DNA of 64,000 nucleotides from Anderseniella sp964390445. Its GTDB lineage: Bacteria; Pseudomonadota; Alphaproteobacteria; Rhizobiales; Aestuariivirgaceae. Below the pieces are notes generated by a model, which worked only from the letters and a program-made list of their open reading frames with translations, was not told the origin of the DNA and made no database searches. Both the position numbers and the translations under genes were made by a program. The stretch spans positions 1 through 64,000 of the forward strand of contig CAYMJJ010000004.1 of the NCBI GenBank assembly GCA_964390445.1, given 5' to 3'. Shown here piece by piece: positions 43,475 through 52,768 of this stretch. Every line of letters starts with the position of its first letter. Within the stretch, counting starts at the first letter, position 1.

Positions 43475-43986
43475 ACTTGTTGAACGCGAAACTCCTGGTG
43501 TCTGCTCTCGTGCTGTCCGCTGCAGTCCTGCTTCAGGGTTGCGGCTACCAGCCTTTGTACGCCACGCGGTCAGATGGTTCGTCAGTTAACCAGCAGTTGG
43601 CTGAGGTTGGGATAGAGCAACAATCCACTCGGGTTGGTCAGTTGGTGCGCAATGAGATCATCAAGTCGACACGGCCTGCTGGCACCCATGCGCCCGATCG
43701 CTATTTCCTGAAGTTCGAAACGAAGAGTAACGCCCAGACCCTCGTCGACACCGCTGATACGGTTCATCGCCGTCTGGCCTACAACCTGTCGGTAAAGTTC
43801 CAGTTGATTGACTCAGCCACAAGCCAGCCCGTGTTCAGCGGCAGTGCCTTCAGCCGTGTGCCTTACGATCGGTTGAATGCGTCGTTTGCCAATGTTCAGG
43901 CACGCACCAATGCTGAGGAACAGGCAGCCCGCCAGATTGGTGAAGAAATCAAGACACGGCTTGCCGCTTACCTTGCCGGCGTTTGA
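43471..43986 (+). CDS. lptE: LPS-assembly lipoprotein LptE
   Basis: 171 residues. A lipoprotein signal ends in L-L-Q-G-C24-G-Y-Q-P-L-Y, and the G-C-G-Y-x-P-L-Y motif is the LptE hallmark. The protein plugs the LptD barrel that delivers lipopolysaccharide to the outer leaflet. The rest is an alpha/beta domain with T-R-V/P-Y-D-R-L strands. The leuS-lptE-holA order is the standard proteobacterial arrangement. Confidence 0.93.
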   Translation: MNLLNAKLLVSALVLSAAVLLQGCGYQPLYATRSDGSSVNQQLAEVGIEQQSTRVGQLVRNEIIKSTRPAGTHAPDRYFLKFETKSNAQTLVDTADTVHRRLAYNLSVKFQLIDSATSQPVFSGSAFSRVPYDRLNASFANVQARTNAEEQAARQIGEEIKTRLAAYLAGV

Positions 43987-45003
43987 ATGTCAGCCGTCAA
44001 GCCAGACGGGTTTGTGCGCCAGCTGAAGGCTGAGCCCCGGCGCTATCACGGGATACTGGTTTTTGGTCCAAACTGGGATCTCGTCCAGCGCATCAAGTCC
44101 GAGACCCTGTCAAGCCTCACTGCCGTCGATCCTTTGGTCGAAGTCGTACGCCTGGCAACCGCTGATATCGATGACAATCCAGGTAAGATACTGGAAGAAC
44201 TGCAGGCGTTGTCCTTATTCGGATCGTCAAAGATCGTGACCGTGGAAGCTGCCTCCGCCTCCGTCTACAAGGAATGCGTCTCTGCGACTACTGTGGGCTG
44301 GAGCGGTGCCATGTTGTTGGTCACGGCCGGAGACCTGAAGAAGACGGTTGCAATGCGCAAGGAGTTCGAGGCTTCGCCCGAGCTTGCCGCCGTCTGTTGC
44401 TATGAACAGACATCTGACGAGCTTGCTGCGGTTGTCGTGGCCAAGCTGGCCGCAGAGGGATTGCAGTGCAGTCGGGACGTAGCTGGATTGATCGTCGAGG
44501 CGGTCGCAGGCAACGCTGCCTTGCTTGACAGCGAGCTCGACAAGATTGTCGCCTATTGCCGTGGGCAGGACAGCGTGACTTTGGGTGACACTGAGGCGGT
44601 TTGTGCGATCAACAGGTCGTCTCCGCTCGATGCAGTCATCGATGGCAGTTTTGCAGGGCAGACAGACCTGGCACTTGCCAGCTTGCGCAACCTCAGGAAT
44701 GATGGCGTCGCCGCCTCATCGATCCTGGTTACGCTAACCAATCATTTCGTCATGTTGATGCAGATGCATGCAGCATGTGGTGGCCGGCGGGCAGACACGA
44801 TCATCAAGGAATGGCGGCCCCCTGTGTTCTGGAAGCGGCAGCCTGCAATTGCTGACCAGGTTCAGCGATTGGCTAGAAACAACGTTACTGTTCTGGCTGA
44901 GGCAATACAGACTGCCAATGCTGCCAGCCGAATGAGCCATGAGGTTTCCTGGCCGTTGCTGGAACGGTTGGTTCTGGCGCTTTCCACAAGGTCGAAAGCC
45001 TGA
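43987..45003 (+). CDS. holA: DNA polymerase III subunit delta
   Basis: 338 residues, family length. The clamp-loader delta subunit opens the beta clamp and loads it on DNA. The N-terminal F-G-P-N-W-D-L-V and the domain III L-L-D-S-E-L-D-K-I motif support the call, and the position directly after lptE (stop and start abut) confirms it. It is convergent with parB, 9 bp away. Confidence 0.94.
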   Translation: MSAVKPDGFVRQLKAEPRRYHGILVFGPNWDLVQRIKSETLSSLTAVDPLVEVVRLATADIDDNPGKILEELQALSLFGSSKIVTVEAASASVYKECVSATTVGWSGAMLLVTAGDLKKTVAMRKEFEASPELAAVCCYEQTSDELAAVVVAKLAAEGLQCSRDVAGLIVEAVAGNAALLDSELDKIVAYCRGQDSVTLGDTEAVCAINRSSPLDAVIDGSFAGQTDLALASLRNLRNDGVAASSILVTLTNHFVMLMQMHAACGGRRADTIIKEWRPPVFWKRQPAIADQVQRLARNNVTVLAEAIQTANAASRMSHEVSWPLLERLVLALSTRSKA

Positions 45004-45012
45004 TAGTTGCCG

Positions 45013-45900
45013 TCAGAATTCGACGCCCAGCTTCCGGCAAATTTCTTCTAGTTGATCTAACGTCTTGTAATTGATTGTTAATTTGCCTTTTTCACCAGAG
45101 CCGGTTTGTACGGCTGCACGAAGTCCGGTGGCTTCGCTTATCGCCTTCTCGAGGGCTTTCAGGTTGCTGTCCGGAATGGTTTTTGATTCTGGTCGCGCAT
45201 CATCGTTGGCTGGCGGATTGTTTCGGGCGAGCGTTTCTGCCTGACGGACAGACAGTCCAAGTGCAATAATCTTTTGCGCCAGCGATTGCGGATCGTCCGT
45301 GGCAATCAGGGCCCGTGCGTGTCCCGCTGTCAGCTTGCCATCCTGCAGTTGCTCCAGTACTCCCTTGGGCAGCGTCATCAGGCGCAAGGTGTTGGCGATG
45401 TGACTGCGACTCTTGCCAATTGATTCAGCCAGTTGTTGCTGAGTGTATTGAAAACTTTCGATCAGCTGCTGATAACCCATCGCTTCTTCAACGGGGTTCA
45501 GGTCAGACCGTTGCACGTTTTCGATAATCGCGATCTCGAGAACTTCCTGGTCGTTCAAATTACGGATCAATGCAGGCACGGTGTGCAATCCGGCGCGCTG
45601 TGCCGCGCGCCAGCGACGCTCTCCGGCCACGATCTGGTAGGTATCGTGATCCTGATTGGGTCGAACGACGACAGGCTGAAGAATGCCCTTGTCCTTGACC
45701 GATCTTGTCAGTTCTTCCAGCTCGAGTTCATTGAACGTCTTGCGCGGGTTCAGTTTGTTGCTTGTGATCTTCTCGATGGGCAGTTCGCGCAATCCAGCGA
45801 TTGTCGTTGAGTCGTTGGTGCTGTCCTGCTCTGCTGACAGGTCGTCTCCGATCAATGCGGCCAGGCCGCGTCCAAGCCTCTTCTTTGGTAGTGCCGTCAT
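45013..45900 (-). CDS. parB: Chromosome-partitioning protein ParB
   Basis: 295 residues from the ATG at 45900, preceded by GGAAAGAA. The longer upstream frame is the 3' part of parA read out of phase. The N-terminal K-K-R-L-G-R-G-L-A-A-L-I-G peptide contacts ParA. The CTPase box G-E-R-R-W-R-A-A and the HTH that reads parS (S-I-G-K-S-R-S-H-I-A-N-T-L-R-L) are intact. The C-terminal dimer domain ends with E-I-C-R-K-L-G-V-E-F. It binds the parS sites at 49347 and 47334 and, with ParA, segregates the origin. It is 22 bp after parA. Confidence 0.97.
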   Translation of the reverse strand: MTALPKKRLGRGLAALIGDDLSAEQDSTNDSTTIAGLRELPIEKITSNKLNPRKTFNELELEELTRSVKDKGILQPVVVRPNQDHDTYQIVAGERRWRAAQRAGLHTVPALIRNLNDQEVLEIAIIENVQRSDLNPVEEAMGYQQLIESFQYTQQQLAESIGKSRSHIANTLRLMTLPKGVLEQLQDGKLTAGHARALIATDDPQSLAQKIIALGLSVRQAETLARNNPPANDDARPESKTIPDSNLKALEKAISEATGLRAAVQTGSGEKGKLTINYKTLDQLEEICRKLGVEF

Positions 45901-45922
45901 ATCATGTTCTTTCCAGGTGTAG

Positions 45923-46756
45923 TCAGGCTGCGCGCAGCAGGCGTTCGCGGCGGATAATTTCGGATGCGAGACGAATATAGGCTTGTGAGCCAGCACACAT
46001 ATTGTCGTACAGCAATACGGGCTTTCCGTAAGACGGCGCTTCGGAAACGCGAACGTTGCGCGGTATGACCGTGTCGTAAACCTTGGCACCCAGTACGCTT
46101 CTTACATCCTGTGCCACCTGCTCCGAAAGCGAGTTCCGCCGGTCAAACATGGTCAGCACAACACCCTGTATTTCCAGCGCCGGATTGAGGTTGGCCTTGA
46201 CGCGATCAACGGTCTTCATCAGCTGGCTGAGGCCTTCAAGCGCAAAGAACTCACACTGCAAAGGCACCAGTATGGCATCCGCGGCAGACAGGGAGTTTAT
46301 CGTCAGTAGGTTCAGCGACGGCGGGCAATCGACCAGGATATACGAGTAGCGCTCGCTGATCGGCATGTGTTCGCACATCTCATCAATGGCATCCTTGAGA
46401 CGGTAGGTCTTGCGGTCATATCCGGCCAGTTCAAGCTCGGCGCCAAGCAGATCCATTGATGACGGCGCGCAATCCAGACCTGGTATCTCTGAGTGGCGTA
46501 TGGCTGTTGTGAGTTTGTCCTCACCGAGGAGCACCTGGTAGGTCGAAGCCACTGAGGCATTGCGGTCAATTCCCAGTCCCGTTGATGCATTGCCTTGCGG
46601 ATCGAGATCAATCACCAGCACCTTTTCACCGACTGCTGCCAGTGCGGTGCCCAGGTTGATCGCTGTTGTGGTTTTGCCCACGCCGCCTTTCTGGTTGGCA
46701 ACAGCCAGAATTCGCGGTTTAGGCGTGTTGGTTTGGTAATGCAGTTGATTGGTCAC
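45923..46756 (-). CDS. parA: Chromosome-partitioning ATPase ParA
   Basis: 277 residues from a GTG at 46756, chosen because AGAGAGG sits six bases upstream; this overlaps the rsmG 3' end by 38 bp. The deviant Walker A N-Q-K-G-G-V-G-K-T-T is at residues 21-30 and D-L-D-P-Q-G-N-A-S-T follows. V-D-C-P-P-S-L is the Walker B region. The ATPase forms a nucleoid-bound gradient that pulls ParB-parS complexes apart. Confidence 0.97.
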   Translation of the reverse strand: MTNQLHYQTNTPKPRILAVANQKGGVGKTTTAINLGTALAAVGEKVLVIDLDPQGNASTGLGIDRNASVASTYQVLLGEDKLTTAIRHSEIPGLDCAPSSMDLLGAELELAGYDRKTYRLKDAIDEMCEHMPISERYSYILVDCPPSLNLLTINSLSAADAILVPLQCEFFALEGLSQLMKTVDRVKANLNPALEIQGVVLTMFDRRNSLSEQVAQDVRSVLGAKVYDTVIPRNVRVSEAPSYGKPVLLYDNMCAGSQAYIRLASEIIRRERLLRAA

Positions 46757-47414
46757 GTTCTGCCTCTCTGATTTCAAGAATGCACCCGTCGACACACGTC
46801 TCACTATGGTGCTTGCTGAACGAAATATTCCAACATTTAGTAGCTGCGGTCAATTCAACATCAATATGTTGTCCCTTCAGGAACAACATTCGTTGTGGAC
46901 GAACAGGCAAGCTAGCACTCATTTCGAGCAAGTCTGGCAGTGACGCCAACGCCCGGGCAGTGAGCACAGATACAGGTCGTTCCACATCCGAATCTGTCAG
47001 CGATTCTATGCGGGCATTGATGATTCGGGTATTGATTTTGCAAAGCCGTGCTGCTGCCGCCAGGAAGGCCGACTTCTTGCCATTGCTTTCAACCATCGTG
47101 ATCTTGTGATTGGTGGGTCGGTCCGCCAACGCAATCGCCAACGGAATCGCCGGCAGACCGCCACCGGATCCAAGGTCTAGTATATGAGCGTCTGTAGACA
47201 GTATGTAGCGGGCTAGCTGAAGTCCGTCCGCGATGTGGCGAACCCAGATCTCATCAAGAGTCGATGAGGCCACGAGGTTGTGTGTACGTTGCCAGCGGCA
47301 AAGTTCAGAGACGAATTGCGTCAGCTTGGCTTGTGATTCACGTGAAACATTCCACCTGTCTGCAAACCCTTCTGGACAGGCTGGAGCCTGGTTTGTCGTG
47401 CTACGCCGCCCCAT
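46719..47414 (-). CDS. rsmG: 16S rRNA m7G527 methyltransferase
   Basis: 231 residues. N-terminal L-C-R-W-Q-R-T-H-N-L-V and the SAM-binding block I-L-D-L-G-S-G-G-G-L-P-A-I-P-L-A-I are the GidB/RsmG signature; S-N-G-K-K and S-V-L-T-A-R-A follow. It methylates G527 of 16S rRNA; loss gives low-level streptomycin resistance in other bacteria. The start is 5 bp after the mnmG stop. A parS-like site (47334-47349) lies inside its 5' coding region. Confidence 0.95.
   Translation of the reverse strand: MGRRSTTNQAPACPEGFADRWNVSRESQAKLTQFVSELCRWQRTHNLVASSTLDEIWVRHIADGLQLARYILSTDAHILDLGSGGGLPAIPLAIALADRPTNHKITMVESNGKKSAFLAAAARLCKINTRIINARIESLTDSDVERPVSVLTARALASLPDLLEMSASLPVRPQRMLFLKGQHIDVELTAATKCWNISFSKHHSETCVDGCILEIREAERDQSTALPNQHA
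47334..47349. other. parS-like site inside rsmG (one mismatch)
   Basis: TGATTCACGTGAAACA matches the universal parS TGTTTCACGTGAAACA at 15 of 16 bases. It lies in rsmG codons near the N-terminus, 2.0 kb from the perfect site. parS inside coding sequence is common, so ParB binding is plausible. Confidence 0.75.
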
Positions 47415-47419
47415 GTATC

Positions 47420-49300
47420 TCAGCCTGCCTTGCGCGAGCTTTGGTGTTTGCGGGCATAAGACACCAGCAGGGCAAGCGCGCTTGGCGTCATGCCCTCAAT
47501 GCCGGCAGCTTCGCCAATGGTCAACGGCCGGACAGCAGCCAGCTTCTGGCGAACCTCGTTGGAAAGTCCTGGCACGATCTGATAATCAATATCCACAGGC
47601 AAGCACGTTGCCCGCTCTTCTCCGAGCGCGCGTATTTCTGCTTTCTGCCTGTCGGTGTAGGCCGCATAAAGTGCTTCTGCCTCAACGCTGGTTATACACT
47701 GAGGCTCAAAGTCTCCAAGCATCGGCCATAATTGCTGCAAAGCGCCCATATCGATGCCGGGATACGCAAGAAGCTCGTAAGCTGTTCTTGTCCGCCCATC
47801 CCTGCTAATGGATAGTCCATGCACGTCAGCAAGCTGCGGCGTAAGGCGTAAGGCCGACAACTGACTTCTCAAGGTGTTGAGAGAAGAGGTGTTTCTTTCA
47901 TAATCTGCTTTGCGCGCATCAGTACACATGCCCAGTTCAATGGCCTTGGGAGTAAGGCGCTGGTCTGCGTTGTCTGCCCGGAGCATCAATCGATACTCAG
48001 CGCGCGATGTGAACATGCGATAGGGCTCAGAAACTCCACGTGAAATAAGATCATCAATCAGCACGCCAATGTAGCCTTCTGACCGATCAATCGTCAGCGA
48101 TGGCAATTGAAGAGCGGCCGCCGCAGCGTTGGCACCAGCGACGAGCCCCAGGGCAGCGGCTTCTTCATAACCGGTGGTGCCATTGATCTGCCCTGCAAGG
48201 TACAGTCCGGGCAATGCCTTGACCTCAAGTGTTGCATCGAGTTCACGCGGATCAACGTAATCATATTCGATTGCATAACCGAACTGCAGGATGCAGACGC
48301 GCTCAAGGCCCTTGATAGAACGGACGTATTGCACCTGCACGTCTTCAGGCAGCGACGTGGATATGCCGTTTGGGTAAACGGTGTGATCGGCCAATCCTTC
48401 AGGCTCGAGAAAGATCTGATGAGAGTCGCGATCGTTGAATTTAACAATCTTGTCCTCGATTGACGGGCAATAACGCGGTCCTGTCCCTTCTATGAAACCG
48501 GCATACATGGCGGATTTAGACAGATTTCGCTGTATTATCTCGTGAGTGCGCGCATTGGTATGAGTCACGTGGCACGCGATCTGGGGAGCCAGTGTGCGCT
48601 TCGTCAGCGTGGAGAAGTAATAGGGCTCGTCATCAGCAGGCTGCGCCTCGAGACCCTCGTAGTTGATGGTACGGGCATCCAGGCGAGGTGGGGTGCCCGT
48701 CTTCAGCCTTGCGATGCGAAGACCCGTGCCCCGCAGCACCTGCGCCAGGCTATTGCTTGGTTGTTCGCCCACGCGACCGGCCGGGATCCGTTTGTCGCCA
48801 ATATGGATAAGGCCCCCGAGGAATGTGCCCGTGGTCAGAACAATGGCGGCAGCCCGCACCCTGCTTCCGTCTTCAAGCTCAATGCCGGCAACTGAACCTC
48901 GTTCCAGCAGGAAACCGCCAGCAGCTGCTTCTATCACGCACAGGCCCGGAATACTCGCGATCTCTTGCTGCATCGCCGAGCGGTAGATTGCCCGGTCGAT
49001 CTGTGAGCGCGGACCCCTGACCGCCGGCCCCTTGGAACGGTTCAGCAAGCGGTACTGGATGGCAGCCCTGTCGCTGATCCTGGCAATCAGGCCATCAAGT
49101 GCATCGACTTCGCGCATCAAATGGCCCTTGCCCAGTCCGCCCATAGCCGGATTGCAGGACATCTCTCCGATCGTGCTGCGCTTGTGCGTGATCAACACGG
49201 TACGCGCACCCCGGCGCGCAGCCGCCGCAGCCGCCTCGCAACCGGCGTGACCACCGCCAACAACGATCACATCGTATTCTGGATCATGGTGTGTGTTCAT
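47420..49300 (-). CDS. mnmG: tRNA U34 modification enzyme MnmG (GidA)
   Basis: 626 residues from the ATG at 49300, placing the FAD-binding G-G-G-H-A-G-C-E-A-A near residue 14. Ten upstream codons are in frame but not conserved. Family blocks C-N-P-A-M-G-G-L-G-K-G-H, K-T-G-T-P-P-R and T-S-R-A-E-Y-R-L are present. With MnmE it installs the 5-carboxymethylaminomethyl group on wobble uridine. A perfect parS lies just upstream. Confidence 0.97.
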   Translation of the reverse strand: MNTHHDPEYDVIVVGGGHAGCEAAAAAARRGARTVLITHKRSTIGEMSCNPAMGGLGKGHLMREVDALDGLIARISDRAAIQYRLLNRSKGPAVRGPRSQIDRAIYRSAMQQEIASIPGLCVIEAAAGGFLLERGSVAGIELEDGSRVRAAAIVLTTGTFLGGLIHIGDKRIPAGRVGEQPSNSLAQVLRGTGLRIARLKTGTPPRLDARTINYEGLEAQPADDEPYYFSTLTKRTLAPQIACHVTHTNARTHEIIQRNLSKSAMYAGFIEGTGPRYCPSIEDKIVKFNDRDSHQIFLEPEGLADHTVYPNGISTSLPEDVQVQYVRSIKGLERVCILQFGYAIEYDYVDPRELDATLEVKALPGLYLAGQINGTTGYEEAAALGLVAGANAAAAALQLPSLTIDRSEGYIGVLIDDLISRGVSEPYRMFTSRAEYRLMLRADNADQRLTPKAIELGMCTDARKADYERNTSSLNTLRSQLSALRLTPQLADVHGLSISRDGRTRTAYELLAYPGIDMGALQQLWPMLGDFEPQCITSVEAEALYAAYTDRQKAEIRALGEERATCLPVDIDYQIVPGLSNEVRQKLAAVRPLTIGEAAGIEGMTPSALALLVSYARKHQSSRKAG

Positions 49301-49346
49301 GGTGGGCTTCAATACACGAACTGTGGACAAACATCAAAAAGTGCTT

Positions 49347-49362
49347 TGTTTCACGTGAAACA
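49347..49362. other. parS centromere site (perfect match)
   Basis: TGTTTCACGTGAAACA is identical to the conserved 16-bp bacterial parS and is a perfect palindrome. It lies in the 80-bp gap between mnmE and mnmG, 3.4 kb from parB and about 6.5 kb from the proposed oriC. Confidence 0.95.
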
Positions 49363-49380
49363 CTTTCGCACCCGAAATGA

Positions 49381-50736
49381 TCACTTGCCAATGCAGAACC
49401 GCGAAAAGATTGCATCAAGCAGGTCTTCTACATCAATCCGCCCGATCAAACGTTCCAGGGCACGCGCTGAAAATCGCAACTCTTCCGCAACGAGCTCGAG
49501 CTCCAGACTGTCCGACATGGCCCGTTCAACGTGCAAAAGGCAAGTTTCAACCGCATGCATTTGCCGTTCGCGAACCAACAGCGCAGGCTCCTGCTGCTGA
49601 GCCTGCAGGCCAAGACGCCGGGCAACCTCATCAATCAACCCGGCCACACCCTCACCCGTTCGCGCAGAGACCACGTGATCTGCCACAGAGGCACCCGTCC
49701 CAATTCCAAGATCCGACTTAGACCAGATTCGTATCGTTTCCGAATCGAGCTCAATTTCCGGCCAATCCGCCCCCTCGGAAGCAATCAATAGCACCAAGTC
49801 CGCCTCACTGGCCCGCATACGCGATCGCTCGATGCCAATTCGTTCCGGTTCTGAATCGACCTGTTCCCTGATCCCCGCCGTATCCGCCAGCTCAACCGCA
49901 TGACCGTTCAGATCAAGACTGACTTCCACGACATCACGGGTCGTTCCGGCCTCACGGCTGACGATCGCCACGTCACGCGCAGCAATAGCGTTCAACAAAC
50001 TGGACTTGCCGGCGTTGGGGGCACCGATAAGCACCACCCGCGCACCCAGCCGGGTGCGTCGGCCACGTTCAAACGACTGCAGCGATTGCGTCAACGCTTC
50101 AGCGGTCTGTACAAGACTCTGCGCGATCTCGGCACGGGCTGCGGCATCAACGCCCTCTTCGTCTGCGAAATCAATACTGGCTTCGACAAACGCCAGCGCA
50201 GCCGAGATTGCTGACCGCCATTGGGCAAAGACCTGTGAGGCATCACCGTCCACGTGAAACAGGGCCTGTCGAACCTGCGCCGCTGTCTCCGCCTCGAGCA
50301 TGTCGGAAAGACCTTCAACCTCGACAAGGTCGAGTTTCCCGTTCTCAAAGGCCCTGCGCGAAAACTCACCCGCCTCTGCTGGCCGCACGTCATCCAGCAA
50401 CCGCAACTCGTCAAGAAACAGCCTTACCACACCCACACTGCCATGCAGATGGAACTCTGCAACATCCTCGCCGGTGAAACTGGCCGGAGCTGGAAACCAC
50501 AACACCAGTCCGCGATCCAGCTTTTCAGCCGTAGACGGCCGCCGAATACTCATCACGCTGGCCACCCGAGCAGCAGGCAGCGCCCCGCACGCACGCACAA
50601 TACATTCACCCGCCTTGCCGCCAGACACACGCACGACAGCAACGCCTGCCTTGCCGCTGCCTGATGACAATGCATAAATGGTATCTGACTGAGAGATAGC
50701 GAAAAACTCCAACTGATCAGGACACCACAGCGACAT
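49381..50736 (-). CDS. mnmE: tRNA modification GTPase MnmE (TrmE)
   Basis: 451 residues from the ATG at 50736. The conserved start S-D-T-I-Y-A-L-S-S-G is at about residues 18-27, so a TTG at 50712 is a possible shorter start. The N-terminal THF-binding domain is followed by the G domain (G-A-P-N-A-G-K-S-S and D-T-A-G) set in a helical domain. The C-terminal catalytic motif is C-I-G-K as expected. The start codon overlaps that of the plus-strand yyaL-like gene, an unusual head-to-head arrangement with no intergenic promoter space. Confidence 0.96.
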   Translation of the reverse strand: MSLWCPDQLEFFAISQSDTIYALSSGSGKAGVAVVRVSGGKAGECIVRACGALPAARVASVMSIRRPSTAEKLDRGLVLWFPAPASFTGEDVAEFHLHGSVGVVRLFLDELRLLDDVRPAEAGEFSRRAFENGKLDLVEVEGLSDMLEAETAAQVRQALFHVDGDASQVFAQWRSAISAALAFVEASIDFADEEGVDAAARAEIAQSLVQTAEALTQSLQSFERGRRTRLGARVVLIGAPNAGKSSLLNAIAARDVAIVSREAGTTRDVVEVSLDLNGHAVELADTAGIREQVDSEPERIGIERSRMRASEADLVLLIASEGADWPEIELDSETIRIWSKSDLGIGTGASVADHVVSARTGEGVAGLIDEVARRLGLQAQQQEPALLVRERQMHAVETCLLHVERAMSDSLELELVAEELRFSARALERLIGRIDVEDLLDAIFSRFCIGK

Positions 50737-52768
50737 GGCCGGGCCGTCACGCAATAACAACCGACTAGTAAAAGAGACAAGCCCTTATCTGCTTCAGCAT
50801 GCAGACAACCCGGTTGACTGGTACCCCTGGGGCGAGGCTGCATTCGAAGCAGCCAGAGCCGAAGGTAAACCAATCCTTCTCTCCGTAGGATATGCAGCCT
50901 GTCACTGGTGCCACGTCATGGCGCATGAAAGCTTTGAAGACCGGGCAACGGCCGAACTAATGAACCGCCTTTTCATCAACATCAAGGTGGACCGCGAAGA
51001 ACGCCCTGACGTAGACCGCATCTACATGGACGCCCTGCACCTGATGGGCGAGCAAGGCGGCTGGCCACTCACCATGTTTCTGGACACCGGAAGGCGCCCA
51101 TTCTGGGGTGGGACATACTTCCCGCCAACCCCCCAGTATGGCCGACCGAGTTTTACGCAGATCCTGGAACGTGTCGCCGAGATCTGGACCAACGAGCGCG
51201 ACAAGATTGCCAGTAATTCACAAGCCATACTCGAGGCGCTGACCCGCCGCGACGACAGCCCGACCGGCGCGGGCGTTACACCCGGCCTGCTCGAACCGCT
51301 GGCGCGTCAACTCATGAAGGCAGTTGACTGGTCAAACGGCGGCCTCGGTAGTTCCCAGAAATTCCCGCAATCACCGCTGTTCGAGCTGATCTGGACGCTC
51401 GCCAACGAACTTGGCAACAATGAGTGCTATCGCGCGGTAGACCTGACCATGACCAAGATCAGTCAGGGTGGCATCTACGACCACCTCGCCGGCGGTATTG
51501 CCAGGTATACAGTCGATACCCGCTGGCTCGTACCGCATTTCGAAAAGATGCTCTATGACAACGCCCAGTATGTCCGCCTGCTGGCCCAGATCAACAGTCG
51601 TCGGCCATCCCGATTGTTCCAGACCCGAATCGATGAGACGTGCAACTGGTTGTCAAGTGACATGCTGACCAGCAACAACCTGTTCGCCAGTAGCTATGAC
51701 GCAGATTCCGAAGGCGTCGAAGGCAAGTACTATTGCTGGCAGGAAGACGAGATAAACGCAATCTTGCCAGAATCGACTCGATACCTGTTCAAGACCACCT
51801 ACGACGTCACCCCCGAAGGAAACTGGGAACATCAGAACATTCTTAACCGCCTGAACAACGAATCCTTGCTTGATGAAGCGTCCGAACAGTTGCTGGCTGA
51901 AGCACGAGTCACGCTGCTCGACCAACGAAGGACACGGGTTCCGCCCGGATGGGACGACAAGACCCTCACCGACTGGAACGCCCTGACGGCATCCGCTTAC
52001 GTCCATGCCTACGTCAGCACCGGCAACCAAGATTATCTGATCCGTGCCAACCAGACATTGAACGAAATCGGTAATCACCTGAACGACGGCGACCAGCTCT
52101 ACCATAGCAGCAGGCAAGGCACGCGCTCCAGCTACGCCACAGCTGACGACTACGCTCACCTGATAACCGCGTGTCTCGACATGTACCAGGCCACACTCGC
52201 AGTAAACTGGATCGACAGGGCAGCCACCTACACCGACCAGATGATTCAGCAACATATAGATGCCAACAGCCCTGGTTTTACCATGGCATCCCACCGCACC
52301 AAAGACCTCATCATCAGAGATACCTACTGGACCGATGACGTGACGCCCAATACCAACGCCACAATGATCACCAACCTGCGCAAACTGTCACTGCTGAGCG
52401 GAAACACCAGTTACCTGGTCATGGCTAAGAGAATCATGAGCGCCTTCGAACCGCGCATGACACAAAACGCCTTCGCCTGTCCGACCGCCTGGATTGCCTG
52501 GATTGGCATCTCATCTGATCCACAGATCATTCTGACTGGCGACCCTACCGGTGACAGTTTCAAGGCATTGCACGGCGCCACACTCAAATGTGCACCGTCC
52601 TATGCCGCGATCATGCACGTCTCGCCTAATACCGTTCTTGACCCCAGCCACCCTGCCCATGGAAAAGACCGCGGAGATGACCCCGCGGCCTTCATATGCC
52701 GGAACCAGACATGTTCGCTACCAGTGACAGACCCGGCAGCGCTACCCGAACTACTAGGCGTTCATTGA
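50735..52768 (+). CDS. YyaL-like protein: DUF255 thioredoxin-fold plus (alpha/alpha)6 domain
   Basis: 677 residues. The N-terminal thioredoxin-like DUF255 (about 10-170) carries C-H-W-C-H-V-M-A-H-E-S-F-E and P-L-T-M-F-L-D. The remainder resembles the six-hairpin glycosidase / N-acylglucosamine 2-epimerase fold (S-Y-D-A-D-S-E-G-V-E-G-K-Y-Y and L-T-D-W-N-A-L). The human relative is SPATA20; the bacterial function is not established. It is encoded against its neighbours: its ATG overlaps the mnmE ATG by 2 bp and its end overlaps rho by 15 bp. Confidence 0.9.
   Translation: MAGPSRNNNRLVKETSPYLLQHADNPVDWYPWGEAAFEAARAEGKPILLSVGYAACHWCHVMAHESFEDRATAELMNRLFINIKVDREERPDVDRIYMDALHLMGEQGGWPLTMFLDTGRRPFWGGTYFPPTPQYGRPSFTQILERVAEIWTNERDKIASNSQAILEALTRRDDSPTGAGVTPGLLEPLARQLMKAVDWSNGGLGSSQKFPQSPLFELIWTLANELGNNECYRAVDLTMTKISQGGIYDHLAGGIARYTVDTRWLVPHFEKMLYDNAQYVRLLAQINSRRPSRLFQTRIDETCNWLSSDMLTSNNLFASSYDADSEGVEGKYYCWQEDEINAILPESTRYLFKTTYDVTPEGNWEHQNILNRLNNESLLDEASEQLLAEARVTLLDQRRTRVPPGWDDKTLTDWNALTASAYVHAYVSTGNQDYLIRANQTLNEIGNHLNDGDQLYHSSRQGTRSSYATADDYAHLITACLDMYQATLAVNWIDRAATYTDQMIQQHIDANSPGFTMASHRTKDLIIRDTYWTDDVTPNTNATMITNLRKLSLLSGNTSYLVMAKRIMSAFEPRMTQNAFACPTAWIAWIGISSDPQIILTGDPTGDSFKALHGATLKCAPSYAAIMHVSPNTVLDPSHPAHGKDRGDDPAAFICRNQTCSLPVTDPAALPELLGVH

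Noticed and set aside
48033..48046. CACGTGAAA-containing sequence in mnmG resembling parS
   Set aside because: Left arm and the last bases diverge; probably chance in coding sequence.
50246..50261. Possible third parS (CCGTCCACGTGAAACA) in mnmE
   Set aside because: Only the right half matches; four mismatches to the 16-mer.
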